The notes beneath the pieces are model-generated. The model was not told the DNA's origin. It saw nothing but the letters and a program-made list of their open reading frames with translations, and made no database searches. This document shows positions 24,554 to 33,201 of a DNA stretch of 37,100 nucleotides, piece by piece. Position 1 is the stretch's first letter. Every line of letters starts with the position of its first letter. Position numbers and translations under genes: made by a program. The stretch is from Rhodospirillales bacterium (GTDB lineage: Bacteria > Pseudomonadota > Alphaproteobacteria > Rhodospirillales > CAMCUA01): positions 1-37,100 of the forward strand of contig CANITX010000009.1 of assembly GCA_947470575.1 (NCBI GenBank). Reading direction: 5' to 3'.

Positions 24554-25867
24554 CTACTCCGCTGCCAGGCGTAGCGTCTTGCCGTTCAGGCGTCCCATGG
24601 CGAGCAGCATCTGATAGACGGCCACGCGCTCATCGTAACTCGCTGCCGTGTAGTTGATCTGCGCGTTGAAGATTTCGCTTTCGGCATCGAGGACGTTGAT
24701 CACGGTTTCCTTACCGGCTTCCCGCAATTTCTGACGGGCGTCGAACACCTCGGAAGCGATGTTGACGGCATTTTCCAAAAGCTCGACGCGCTCGCGCACT
24801 GTCAGAAGCGCCTGCCAGGAAAGACGGGTCTGCTCTTCGACCTTGCGCACGACAAACACGTGGTTGTCCTTGCTCGAACCGTAATCGTAGGCGGCCTGGG
24901 CGACGCCGGCCTTGGTGGAGAAGCCGGAGAAAAGAGCCCAATTGGCTTCCAGCACCAGGGAATAATCCCGACGGGTGCCGATGGTGGTGTCGTTGTGCTT
25001 CTCGTAGTTGGCTTCGGCGACCAGATCCAGATTGGGATAATACTCCGACTGTACCGTCCGCTGACGCTCGCGCGCGACCTCGACGGTCGTGGCGGCGTTC
25101 GAAATGGCGGGGTTTTCGTCCAAGGCGATGGTAATCGCGGATGCCAAATTCGCTGGCAGCAACTCGACGGGGGGCATCGGATCCATCATGGCATCGATGT
25201 TTGGCGCGCTGTTGAACACTTGGCGGAAGTGGCTGACCGCATCCTCCATGGCGCCTTCGAAATTTACCCGCCGTTCTTTGGCGATCTGCAAGCGGGACTT
25301 GGCCTGCAGCACGTCGACCGCGATGCCCGATCCGCGCCTTACCCGTTCGTCTTCCAAATTCAATTGGGTCTGAATGGTCCCTTCGCTGGATCGCGACAGT
25401 TCGACCAAGCGCTTCTGGCGCAGGACATCGACGTAGGCGGATATACCCTCGAACAAGACGTTTTGAACGGTATTCTCGGAACTGATCTCGGCGATTTCCT
25501 GGTTCAACCGCGCTGTTTGGGTCAGTGACGTCGTGGCGAAACCCTTAAAGAGGTTTTGCGTCACCGCCAGACCGGCGGTGTTTTTGGTGCGGACCTGATC
25601 CTTCGCGTCCGATTGGCGGGCCCGGGTGGTCGGATTGTCGATGATAGACGGACCGATGGCACCTTTTGCGGTTACCGTCGGATAGAAGCCGGACAGCGCC
25701 CGATTGACGCCCTCGCCCGAGGAACTGATGGCCTTGCGTGAGGCTTCGATCTGCGGGTGATTCTTGAGCAGGTCCGCCAACTCTTCCTGCAGCGGCCTTG
25801 CGGAGGCAGGCTGCGTCGCAAGCAGCGCTGCGATTACCCCAATCTGAGTCACGATCACGAACTTCAA
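24554..25867 (-). CDS. TolC-family outer membrane channel protein
   Basis: The product is 437 aa from the proposed start. TolC-family trimers form outer-membrane/periplasmic tunnels for type I secretion or efflux. The family pattern is clear: LADLLKNHPQIEASRKAISSSGEGVNRALSGFYPTV near the start, long coiled-coil helices, NLFKGFATTS and WALFSGFSTKAGVAQAAYDY in the two repeats, and the end AAYDERVAVYQMLLAMGRL. The TTG at 25867 is chosen because it directly precedes a signal peptide (MKFVIVTQIGVIAALLATQP, cleaved after ASA), has GGAG 7 nt upstream and lies after a good promoter. The ATG at 25972 would lie upstream of that promoter. No partner ABC transporter or membrane fusion protein is adjacent. 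Confidence 0.85.
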   Translation of the reverse strand: MKFVIVTQIGVIAALLATQPASARPLQEELADLLKNHPQIEASRKAISSSGEGVNRALSGFYPTVTAKGAIGPSIIDNPTTRARQSDAKDQVRTKNTAGLAVTQNLFKGFATTSLTQTARLNQEIAEISSENTVQNVLFEGISAYVDVLRQKRLVELSRSSEGTIQTQLNLEDERVRRGSGIAVDVLQAKSRLQIAKERRVNFEGAMEDAVSHFRQVFNSAPNIDAMMDPMPPVELLPANLASAITIALDENPAISNAATTVEVARERQRTVQSEYYPNLDLVAEANYEKHNDTTIGTRRDYSLVLEANWALFSGFSTKAGVAQAAYDYGSSKDNHVFVVRKVEEQTRLSWQALLTVRERVELLENAVNIASEVFDARQKLREAGKETVINVLDAESEIFNAQINYTAASYDERVAVYQMLLAMGRLNGKTLRLAAE

Positions 25868-25919
25868 GGCAGGACTCCCACTCTTCCGCAAGCGGAAAAG
25901 CAGCGGTGGACGTAGCCGC

Positions 25920-25948
25920 AGTCTATACCCATCGGAATCCGTCGTCAA
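25920..25948 (-). promoter_or_regulatory. Promoter of the TolC-family gene
   Basis: On the minus strand, TTGACG (25948-25943) and TAGACT (25925-25920) are separated by 17 bp, and TATAGA overlaps the -10. Transcription would start near 25913, which leaves about 45 nt before the proposed TTG start. Confidence 0.55.
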
Positions 25949-26113
25949 ATGGCTGCTTCCGCGTAAAATCAATCATATAACGGGTCGTTTTTGCGTTGCA
26001 AAAGGGGTGCGAATGGCGGTTCCCCAGGGGCTGAATCGATGGCGATGGGGGTCCTTGGAGACAGTGGTCTGGGGCATCCATCCTTGGGACAGTCATCCTA
26101 TTTGCCCGCCATA

Positions 26114-26142
26114 TTGTTGCCAGCTTGGGGAACGGCTATCAT
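26114..26142 (+). promoter_or_regulatory. Candidate promoter of the DUF3750 gene
   Basis: TTGTTG (26114-26119), a 17-bp spacer and TATCAT (26137-26142). Transcription would begin near 26149, next to the ATG at 26150, which would give a leaderless message. Confidence 0.4.
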
Positions 26143-26149
26143 TTCTTCG

Positions 26150-26896
26150 ATGAAATGGTTGCGCAGAAGTGGCTGGGCGTTTCTGGGTCTCCTCGGGGGG
26201 CTGGCCGTTCTGGCACCGGGTGGGGGTGGATCGTTGGCCGAGGATTGGCGCACGGCAAGTCGCGCATCTATCGGTGTCGCGCCCGATCCCGCTGTCCATC
26301 TCGAACCCATCATCCAGGTCTACGCCGCACGCGCCGTCGGTTGGCGGGGGCGGTTCGGCGTCCATTCCTGGATTGCCGTCAAGCCGGCCAATGCCAAGGC
26401 GTTCGAGGTGTTCGAGGTCATCGGCTGGCGAAGTTACAATGGCCTGCCGGCTGTTTCGGTCAGCAATCGACCGGCGGACGGCCGCTGGTTCGGCAACGAA
26501 CCGGAGCTCCTGGCCGAGGTCCGCGGCCAGGGTGTCGACGACATGATCGTCCGATTGCGCGCCGCCGTCGAAGCCTACCCGCGCGGCGATACCTATACGA
26601 TTTGGCCGGGACCCAATAGCAACACGTTTGTCGCCCATCTGGCCCGTTCCCTGCCCGAACTGCGCCTTGACCTGCCGCCCACGGCCATCGGCAAGGATTT
26701 CATCCCAGACAACATTGTCGCCGCCGCCCCCAGCGGCACCGGGTACCAATTGTCGGTTTTCGGCCTGTTGGGAATCATGATCGCGGTCGAAGAGGGGTTG
26801 GAAATCAATATACTCGGGCTGACCTTCGGCCTCGATCCCCTCGACCTCGCCATCAAGTTGCCGTTGATCGGGCGACTCGGTCCAAACGGCGGATAG
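26150..26896 (+). CDS. DUF3750 family protein, membrane-anchored or exported
   Basis: The product is 248 aa. An N-terminal hydrophobic segment (about 8-23) after MKWLRRSG is a signal peptide or anchor. The remainder matches DUF3750, a bacterial family of unknown function: IIQVYAARAVGWRGRFGVHS, then WIAVKPANA, YTIWPGPNSNTFVAHLARSL and a final GLTFGLDPLDLAIKLPLIGR. The conserved His and the NSNTF motif give it an amidase/peptidase look, but this is only an impression. The ATG at 26150 is preferred over in-frame starts up to 25991 because it begins the signal sequence. No clear Shine-Dalgarno is seen. Confidence 0.75.
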   Translation: MKWLRRSGWAFLGLLGGLAVLAPGGGGSLAEDWRTASRASIGVAPDPAVHLEPIIQVYAARAVGWRGRFGVHSWIAVKPANAKAFEVFEVIGWRSYNGLPAVSVSNRPADGRWFGNEPELLAEVRGQGVDDMIVRLRAAVEAYPRGDTYTIWPGPNSNTFVAHLARSLPELRLDLPPTAIGKDFIPDNIVAAAPSGTGYQLSVFGLLGIMIAVEEGLEINILGLTFGLDPLDLAIKLPLIGRLGPNGG

Positions 26897-26996
26897 GGCT
26901 TGCCCGCGACCGTCCATCCATATGGCTTTCAGCAACGCCACCCGGCGTGGGGGCTGGCATGAAGGCCCGGCGCACCGTCAGGCGAGGGGCCTGCCG

Positions 26997-27881
26997 ATGA
27001 AGCTGCGGCACGGGTTGGCGCTCGCCCTTATCATTCTTATCTGGGGTTCCAATCTGGTTATCGGCAAGATCGGCGTCACCCAGATTCCGCCAATTTTTAT
27101 GATGGCGGTGCGGTTTATATTGGTGGCGGTGCTGCTGGCGCCGTTTCTGCGGCCGATCGGTAAGCCGTGGCGGCAGATCGTCTTGCTGTCGGTCACGCTT
27201 GGCGGCCTACAGTTCTCCCTGATGTTTACAGGGCTGCGCGGTATCGATGCGGGCGCCGCCTCCATCGCCGTGCAACTCTACGTGCCGTTCAGTGCGATGC
27301 TGGCGTGGATGGCCTTCGGCGAGCGACTTCGATGGCAACAGGTCGGCGGCATGCTGATTGCGTTCGCCGGTGCCTACGTGCTGTTCGGGGCGCCTCGCAT
27401 CGCCCAAAATTCCCTTTCGTTTCTCTTGGTCGTGGCCGGAGCGTTCATGCTGGCCATCGCCACCATCCAAATCAAGCGTCTGGGGCGGGTCAACGTCTTT
27501 GTGCTGAACGCCTGGGTGGCGGTCTTTGCCGCGCCCCAGCTATTCGCCCTTTCCTTTCTGCTGGAAGAGGGGCAATGGGCCGCGCTGTCGGCGACCGATT
27601 GGCGCGGTTGGGGAGCCCTGGTGTGGATGGCGGTGGCGGTGACCATCGTCAGTCACGGGCTGTTCTACAATTTGATCAACACTTATCCCTTGGCGAAGAT
27701 CGTTCCGGTCACCTTGCTGTCGCCGGTTCTCGCCGTCGTCCTGGCGGTTCCGGTGCTGGGCGAACCCGTAACCGTCCATCTGGTGGCCGGCGGCCTGCTG
27801 ACGTTGCTGGGGGTTGGCGCCATTCATTTTTGTCGCGCGGTGGCCACCCGGCCATCGGCCGTCGGCGTGACAGACGGCTAG
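26997..27881 (+). CDS. EamA/DMT-superfamily transporter (second of two)
   Basis: The product is 294 aa, with about ten membrane segments in two EamA repeats (ALALIILIWGSNLVIGKIGV at the start; the second repeat from SLSFLLVVAGAFMLAIATIQ). VQLYVPFSAMLAWMAFGERL and PVTLLSPVLAVVLAVPVLGE end the repeats. It is similar in style to the EamA/YdeD amino-acid-precursor exporters, but the substrate is not determined. The ATG at 26997 follows GAGGGG and removes a 25-residue Arg/His-rich leader that an earlier ATG at 26922 would add. It is not closely similar to the EamA protein at 21-22 kb. Confidence 0.86.
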   Translation: MKLRHGLALALIILIWGSNLVIGKIGVTQIPPIFMMAVRFILVAVLLAPFLRPIGKPWRQIVLLSVTLGGLQFSLMFTGLRGIDAGAASIAVQLYVPFSAMLAWMAFGERLRWQQVGGMLIAFAGAYVLFGAPRIAQNSLSFLLVVAGAFMLAIATIQIKRLGRVNVFVLNAWVAVFAAPQLFALSFLLEEGQWAALSATDWRGWGALVWMAVAVTIVSHGLFYNLINTYPLAKIVPVTLLSPVLAVVLAVPVLGEPVTVHLVAGGLLTLLGVGAIHFCRAVATRPSAVGVTDG

Positions 27882-27928
27882 AGATTCACGCGAGGAACTT
27901 AAGCTAGAGACCAACGTTAGAGGCTATC

Positions 27929-28624
27929 GTGACGCCGCCTATCCATGTTCGGCCCTCTCCCAACCACGATGCTCGCCCGCCGGGCGGGGCCGTCGACATG
28001 TTGGTATTGCACTATACCGACATGGCGGATGCTGCCGCGGCGCTGGCACGATTGTGCGATCCGGCGGCACGGGTCAGCGCCCACTACCTCATCGGCCGCG
28101 AGGGAACGGTCTACCGGATGGTCGACGAGGCGCGGCGCGCGTGGCATGCCGGCGAGGCCTTCTGGCGCGGCGCTTGCGACATCAATGCACGTTCCATCGG
28201 GATCGAATTGGACAATCCGGGACACGGGCTTGGCTTGGCGGCGTTTCCCGATGTGCAGATGGCGGCACTCGTCGCGCTGGCTGGCGCCGTCCTTGCCCGC
28301 CATCCCATCCCCTCCCAAAACGTCGTCGGCCACTCCGACGTGGCGCCTCGACGCAAACGGGACCCGGGCGAACTGTTCGACTGGCGCGGTTTGGCTGCGG
28401 CGGGCATCGGTTCGTGGCCATCCTCGGCGCCGCCCGTGCCGCCAGATCCGGCGGCGGCCGGCCGCCTCCTCGGCGACATCGGTTACGAGGTCGTCGATTT
28501 CTTGGCGACCGTCGCCGCTTTCCAGCGCCGCTTCCGGCCATCGCGGGTCGACGGCCTGCTCGATGCTGAGTCCATGGGCCTGATCGTTGCCATGGGGGAA
28601 CTCAGCCGTGCAGGCGGTGCTTGA
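27929..28624 (+). CDS. N-acetylmuramoyl-L-alanine amidase (AmpD/AmiD type) with peptidoglycan-binding domain
   Basis: The product is 231 aa. The Amidase_2 fold cleaves the bond between MurNAc and L-Ala. Zinc ligands fit H28 (VLHYT), H135 (VGHSDVAP) and D145 (KRDPGELFDW), with E93 (GIELDNPG) as a likely catalytic acid. A short peptidoglycan-binding domain (about 176-222) closes the protein. No signal peptide is seen, so cytoplasmic muropeptide recycling is likely, though AmiD homologues are lipoproteins. The start is GTG with AGAGG upstream. It lies directly before rnpB, a common alphaproteobacterial arrangement. Confidence 0.87.
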   Translation: MTPPIHVRPSPNHDARPPGGAVDMLVLHYTDMADAAAALARLCDPAARVSAHYLIGREGTVYRMVDEARRAWHAGEAFWRGACDINARSIGIELDNPGHGLGLAAFPDVQMAALVALAGAVLARHPIPSQNVVGHSDVAPRRKRDPGELFDWRGLAAAGIGSWPSSAPPVPPDPAAAGRLLGDIGYEVVDFLATVAAFQRRFRPSRVDGLLDAESMGLIVAMGELSRAGGA

Positions 28625-28649
28625 CCGTCCGGGATGGCGGCATTACCTG

Positions 28650-29092
<443 letters not shown>

Positions 29093-29457
29093 TTGCCTGC
29101 GAATGCCGGGTATCGGTTGCGGTTGAGCGTTGGTTGTATCCGAGGAGCATCTGTCTTGCCCCGGACCTAATTTTTCAAAAAACAGAACAAAACAGGAACT
29201 TTGTAGGGCAATATGCTCATGCCCATTATTGGTTTTTCAGTACTTTTGGAACGATTACTTGGTCGGTGACATGTGGAATTGCCCCGCAAGTGCTTGGCAA
29301 GACTTTCTTAACCCAAGTAACTCCATAGTCACCCATTGACGCCCATATTTACCCATGATATCCCAATTTGTCCCATAGGGATAAATTTGGGATTCGGGGA
29401 CGCAGGCTCGGCACTTCCGTGCCGGCAATGCGATGGAATGAGGGGGCTTGGGACCCT
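29093..29457 (+). promoter_or_regulatory. AT-rich regulatory spacer before mraZ
   Basis: This 365-bp spacer between rnpB and mraZ is markedly lower in GC than its surroundings. Apart from the CCCA array described separately, it holds a candidate promoter, TTGACG (29336-29341), 17 bp, TATCCC (29359-29364), placed inside the array. GAGGGGG (29440-29446) precedes the mraZ start. A 69-codon frame at 29130-29339 shows no similarity to a known protein and is not called. Confidence 0.6.
29312..29376 (+). promoter_or_regulatory. Tandem MraZ-box array (10-bp period)
   Basis: CCCA occurs at 29312, 29332, 29342, 29352, 29362 and 29372, with a near match TCCA at 29322, all exactly 10 bp apart or a multiple of it. 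On the other strand this reads TGGG with 5- to 6-bp spacers, the layout of MraZ binding sites described upstream of mraZ in other bacteria. MraZ would bind here to repress its own operon. Confidence 0.75.
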
Positions 29458-29931
29458 ATGGCGCTTCTCGTCGGGAGGCACGTCAACAAGATCGACAAGA
29501 AGGGGCGGGTTTCCGTGCCCAAGTCGTTCCGTGCGTCCTTCGACGGCCAAGGTTTTTCAGGTATTTACGCGTATCCATCCTTCAAGTTTCCCGCCATCGA
29601 GGCCTGTGGCGAGGCGTTCATGCAGCGCATCAGCGCCAGCTTGGAGAAGATGGAAATGTTCTCCGAGGAACAGGACGACCTCGCCGCGGCCATTCTGGAA
29701 AGCGCGCATGCCCTGCCTTTCGATCCGGAAGGTCGCATCGTGTTGCCGCCGCCCCTGTTGGCGCATGCCGGCATCGATGGTGAGGCCCTCTTTGTCGGGC
29801 GCGGCGCCCAGATGCAGATTTGGAATGGCGACAACTACGAGAAGCATCGGCAGCAGGCGTTGCAGCGGGCCCGGTCCCGCGGAGCGACATTGCAACTGAG
29901 CCCGGCTCTGCCGACCGAAGGCCCGTCATGA
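29458..29931 (+). CDS. mraZ: Transcriptional regulator MraZ
   Basis: The product is 157 aa. MraZ is an AbrB-like regulator that forms rings and represses the division/cell-wall operon that it heads. Two SpoVT/AbrB-like repeats are visible: [19 protein letters not shown] (residues 8-26) and [20 protein letters not shown]. The ATG at 29458 gives the usual MraZ beginning (short hydrophobic start, then N-K-I/L-D-K-K-G-R). Earlier in-frame ATGs would extend into the operator. It overlaps rsmH by 4 bp (ATGA at 29928-29931). Confidence 0.93.
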   Translation: MALLVGRHVNKIDKKGRVSVPKSFRASFDGQGFSGIYAYPSFKFPAIEACGEAFMQRISASLEKMEMFSEEQDDLAAAILESAHALPFDPEGRIVLPPPLLAHAGIDGEALFVGRGAQMQIWNGDNYEKHRQQALQRARSRGATLQLSPALPTEGPS

Positions 29932-30923
29932 ACCGGCGAACCCACCACGAGCAGGACGCCACCGGCCTGCACCGGCCGGTCATGCTGGCTGAGGTTCTGG
30001 GCGCGTTGGCGCCCCGCGACGGTGAAGTCTATGTCGACGGTACGTTTGGCGGCGGCGGTTACAGCCGCGCCATCCTGTCGGCGGCGGCCTGTTCCGTATG
30101 GGCGATTGATCGCGATCCGTCCGCACTGGCCAGGGCCGCCGAGATCGCCGGAGCCAGCGGCGGCCGCCTGACGGTCATACTGGGCCGGTTCGGCGACATG
30201 CTGCCCCTGCTGACGGCCGAGGGGATCGCCCGTGTCGATGGCGTGGTCTTCGACCTCGGCGTCTCGTCGCCGCAAATCGACGACCCGGCGCGCGGCTTTT
30301 CGTTTCGCCACGATGGGCCGCTCGACATGCGCATGAGCGACGAAGGTGAGACAGCCGCCGATATCGTCAACGGCCTGCCCGAGCGGGAACTCGCCGATAT
30401 CATCTTTCGCTACGGCGAGGAACGGGCATCCCGGCGGGTGGCCAAGGCCATTGTCGCCTACCGCTCGCACACGCCGATCACCACCACGATCCAATTGGCT
30501 GAGATCGTTCGCGGCGTGGTGCGTCGTTCGGCGGACGGCATCGACCCCGCAACGCGCACCTTCCAGGCTTTGCGCATCCAGGTTAACGACGAGCTCGGCG
30601 AGCTTGATCGGGGTCTCGCAGCTGCCGAGGCCTTGCTGGCGCCGGAAGGCCGGCTGGTCGTCGTATCTTTCCACTCGCTGGAAGACCGGCGTGTAAAGGA
30701 CTTCATCCGCCGGCGCGCCGGACAAGAAGCGCGTCCGCACCGGCACCTGCCGGAAGCTGTATCGATACAGCGCCCGGCGACCTTCCGGCCGTTGACCCGA
30801 CGAGCCCTTAGTCCGGACGCCAACGAATTTTCCGCCAATCCGCGTTCCCGTTCCGCCCGACTGCGCGCCGCCGTACGAACGGCAGCGCCGGCCTGGCCGG
30901 ACGACGAACGCCAGGCGGCGTAG
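29928..30923 (+). CDS. rsmH: 16S rRNA (cytosine1402-N4)-methyltransferase
   Basis: The product is 331 aa. It methylates N4 of C1402 in 16S rRNA with S-adenosylmethionine. The SAM-binding motif is [11 protein letters not shown] (36-46). Family motifs follow: [43 protein letters not shown] and [15 protein letters not shown]. The start inside the mraZ stop indicates coupling. The Arg/Pro-rich end ([11 protein letters not shown]) is normal. ftsL follows after 11 bp. Confidence 0.94.
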   Translation: MNRRTHHEQDATGLHRPVMLAEVLGALAPRDGEVYVDGTFGGGGYSRAILSAAACSVWAIDRDPSALARAAEIAGASGGRLTVILGRFGDMLPLLTAEGIARVDGVVFDLGVSSPQIDDPARGFSFRHDGPLDMRMSDEGETAADIVNGLPERELADIIFRYGEERASRRVAKAIVAYRSHTPITTTIQLAEIVRGVVRRSADGIDPATRTFQALRIQVNDELGELDRGLAAAEALLAPEGRLVVVSFHSLEDRRVKDFIRRRAGQEARPHRHLPEAVSIQRPATFRPLTRRALSPDANEFSANPRSRSARLRAAVRTAAPAWPDDERQAA

Positions 30924-30934
30924 GGGCGACGGGC

Positions 30935-31375
30935 ATGTTGCATCGTACCACCCTGATTGCCCTGCTGGCCTCCGCCGTCATCGGCGTTGCCTTGTTCGCG
31001 CTCAAATACCAAGTGCGCGATCTCGAAAACGAATTGACTGGCATCAACCGGCAGATCATTGCCCATCGCGAAGCCATTCATGTGCTGAATGCGGAATGGA
31101 GCCATCTCAACGACCCGGGACGTTTGGCGGCGTTGGCGGCGCGCCACCTCCAACTCCAGCCGACGACTCCCGACCGCATCGGCAGTTTTGCCAGTCTGCC
31201 GGCGGTTGGCGAGGCGGCGACGTCGATGGCTACGGCGTCGCTCCCGCTCCCCGCTGGAAAAACTCCTCGGCCGCAGGGCCGGCACGCGCCGGCAACGGTG
31301 CAGATCGACGATGGAGAGGAAGACTTCACGCCGCGGACCATGGAAGCCACGGTTGACGAAAGGTCTCCCCCATGA
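30935..31375 (+). CDS. ftsL: Cell division protein FtsL
   Basis: The product is 146 aa. FtsL is a bitopic inner-membrane divisome protein that joins FtsB and FtsQ and activates FtsWI. One membrane segment (5-23) is followed by a short coiled coil (YQVRDLENELTGINRQIIAH) and the alphaproteobacterial motif LNAEWSHLNDPGRLAALAARHLQL (51-74). The last 70 residues are an extra Pro/Ala/acidic tail, longer than in many FtsL proteins. The stop overlaps the ftsI start by 4 bp. Called from position and pattern because FtsL is poorly conserved. Confidence 0.88.
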   Translation: MLHRTTLIALLASAVIGVALFALKYQVRDLENELTGINRQIIAHREAIHVLNAEWSHLNDPGRLAALAARHLQLQPTTPDRIGSFASLPAVGEAATSMATASLPLPAGKTPRPQGRHAPATVQIDDGEEDFTPRTMEATVDERSPP

Positions 31376-33201
31376 CCGCGCCGCGCCCCGTGAACGCGCC
31401 GCTCTATGTCACGGCCCAATCCTTGTTCACGGCCGACGAACCGCGCGATGTCGATGCGCCGATGGCACCCATACATATCGAGGGTACCCACAAGCGGGCC
31501 TTGGAAATGGGGCGAAACCGCTTGGTGGTCACCGGGGTGTTTTTCGCGTTGGCCTTCGCCTGCATCGGGGTGCGTCTGGTTGGATTGACCCTGCAGGAGG
31601 GCGCTGAAAGCGACCGTTTGGCCGTATCTGCCCCTGAACCGGCGACGGAACTGGTGCCGCGCGCCGCCGGCATCGGACGAGCGGACATCGTCGATCGAAA
31701 CGGCATTGTCCTGGCAACCAGCCTGCCGACCGCCGCCCTCTATGCCGATCCGCGCGATGTTCTCGACCCAAAAAACGCAGCGGACGAATTGGCCAAGGTT
31801 TTGCCGGAATCGAATCGTGCCGAACTTCTGGCCAAGCTCAGCGGACCGAGTCGGTTTGTATGGCTGTCGCGTTCGCTGACGCCCAGTCAGCAGCATGAGG
31901 TCAATCGCTTGGGTATTCCCGGCGTGCGCTTTCAACACAGCGAGCGTCGGATCTATCCCCACGGCAACGTTATCGCTCACATCATGGGCGTGACCGATAT
32001 CGACGGACGCGGCATCGCCGGTCTTGAACGGCAGTTCGAACCGGTACTGCGCCAGGCGGGTCAGGCCCTCCAACTATCGTTGGATATCCGGCTGCAGACC
32101 ATGCTGCACCAGGAATTGTCCACGGCGGTTACGGAATTCCGAGCGCTCGGCGGGGCCGGCATCATCATGGACGTGGCCACGGGCGAAGTCGTCGCCATGG
32201 TTTCTTTGCCCGATTTCGATCCCAATGTCGGCATGCCCCTGGTCCCGTCGGGGACCGTGTCGGAAGCTGGATTTAATCGGGTGACCAAAGGCGTCTACGA
32301 GATGGGCTCGACCTTCAAACTGTTCAACACCGCCATGGCGTTGGACAGCGGGACGGCAGGTCTCGGCGACCGCTATGACGCTCGTTCGCCGATCCACATC
32401 GCCCGCTTCACCATCTCGGATTATCACGGCAAGAACAGCTGGCTGACCGTTCCCGAGATTCTCATCCATTCGTCGAATATCGGCTCCGCCAAGATGGCGC
32501 TCGATGTCGGCGGCGCCACCCAACAGGCCTATCTCGGCGCGCTGGGGTTGCTCAAAACACCGGCCTTCGAATTGCCCGAAATTGGGCATCCCCTGGTGCC
32601 GGCCCGTTGGCGCGAAATCAATACGATGACGATTGCCTACGGTCACGGCATTGCGGTGAGTCCTTTGCAAATGGTCAGAGCGGTCGGTGCCTTGGTCAAT
32701 GGCGGCACCCTGTATCGGGCGACGCTCCTGAAACACGTCCCCGGCGTCGCGCCCGAAGGCGAACGGGTCATTTCGGAACGCACCTCGGCGCAGATGCGCG
32801 CGCTGATGCGCAAGGTCGTGCGCGAAGGCACCGGCACCAAGGCCGAAGTGCCGGGCTATCTGGTGGGGGGCAAGACCGGTACGGCGGAAAAGCAGGTGGC
32901 TGGCGGCTACAAGCGCAACGCGCTGATTTCTTCCTTCGTTGCCGCCTTCCCGCTGAATCGGCCGCGCTACGTCCTCATGGCGCTGATCGACGAACCCCAC
33001 GGCAACAAAAGTACATTCGGATTCGCCACCGCCGGCTGGACGGCGACCCCGGTGGTTGCTCGGTTGGTGACGCGCATGTCGCCGTTGATGGGGCTGGCGC
33101 CGGTAGTGGGCGAGGAACCGACGCTCGACGAAACGCGCCAGGTCGTCAGCGCGCAATCCGAAGTGCGCACGCTACGGACCAATCAACTTGTGGCTCGTTG
33201 A
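31372..33201 (+). CDS. ftsI: Peptidoglycan D,D-transpeptidase FtsI (PBP3)
   Basis: The product is 609 aa, the septal class B penicillin-binding protein that crosslinks peptidoglycan. A cytoplasmic N-terminus of about 50 residues is followed by one membrane segment (51-73), the dimerization domain (from RADIVDRNGIVLATS) and the transpeptidase. Active-site motifs are S313-x-x-K316 (GSTFK), S367-S-N369 and K501-T-G503. The start overlaps ftsL (ATGA). The 3' end overlaps the proposed murE start by 14 bp. The membrane topology and motif spacing are standard. Confidence 0.94.
   Translation: MTAPRPVNAPLYVTAQSLFTADEPRDVDAPMAPIHIEGTHKRALEMGRNRLVVTGVFFALAFACIGVRLVGLTLQEGAESDRLAVSAPEPATELVPRAAGIGRADIVDRNGIVLATSLPTAALYADPRDVLDPKNAADELAKVLPESNRAELLAKLSGPSRFVWLSRSLTPSQQHEVNRLGIPGVRFQHSERRIYPHGNVIAHIMGVTDIDGRGIAGLERQFEPVLRQAGQALQLSLDIRLQTMLHQELSTAVTEFRALGGAGIIMDVATGEVVAMVSLPDFDPNVGMPLVPSGTVSEAGFNRVTKGVYEMGSTFKLFNTAMALDSGTAGLGDRYDARSPIHIARFTISDYHGKNSWLTVPEILIHSSNIGSAKMALDVGGATQQAYLGALGLLKTPAFELPEIGHPLVPARWREINTMTIAYGHGIAVSPLQMVRAVGALVNGGTLYRATLLKHVPGVAPEGERVISERTSAQMRALMRKVVREGTGTKAEVPGYLVGGKTGTAEKQVAGGYKRNALISSFVAAFPLNRPRYVLMALIDEPHGNKSTFGFATAGWTATPVVARLVTRMSPLMGLAPVVGEEPTLDETRQVVSAQSEVRTLRTNQLVAR

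Noticed and set aside
29130-29339. Possible small protein of 69 codons between rnpB and mraZ
   Set aside because: No RBS, no recognisable similarity, and it overlaps the operator array; AT-rich non-coding DNA explains it better.
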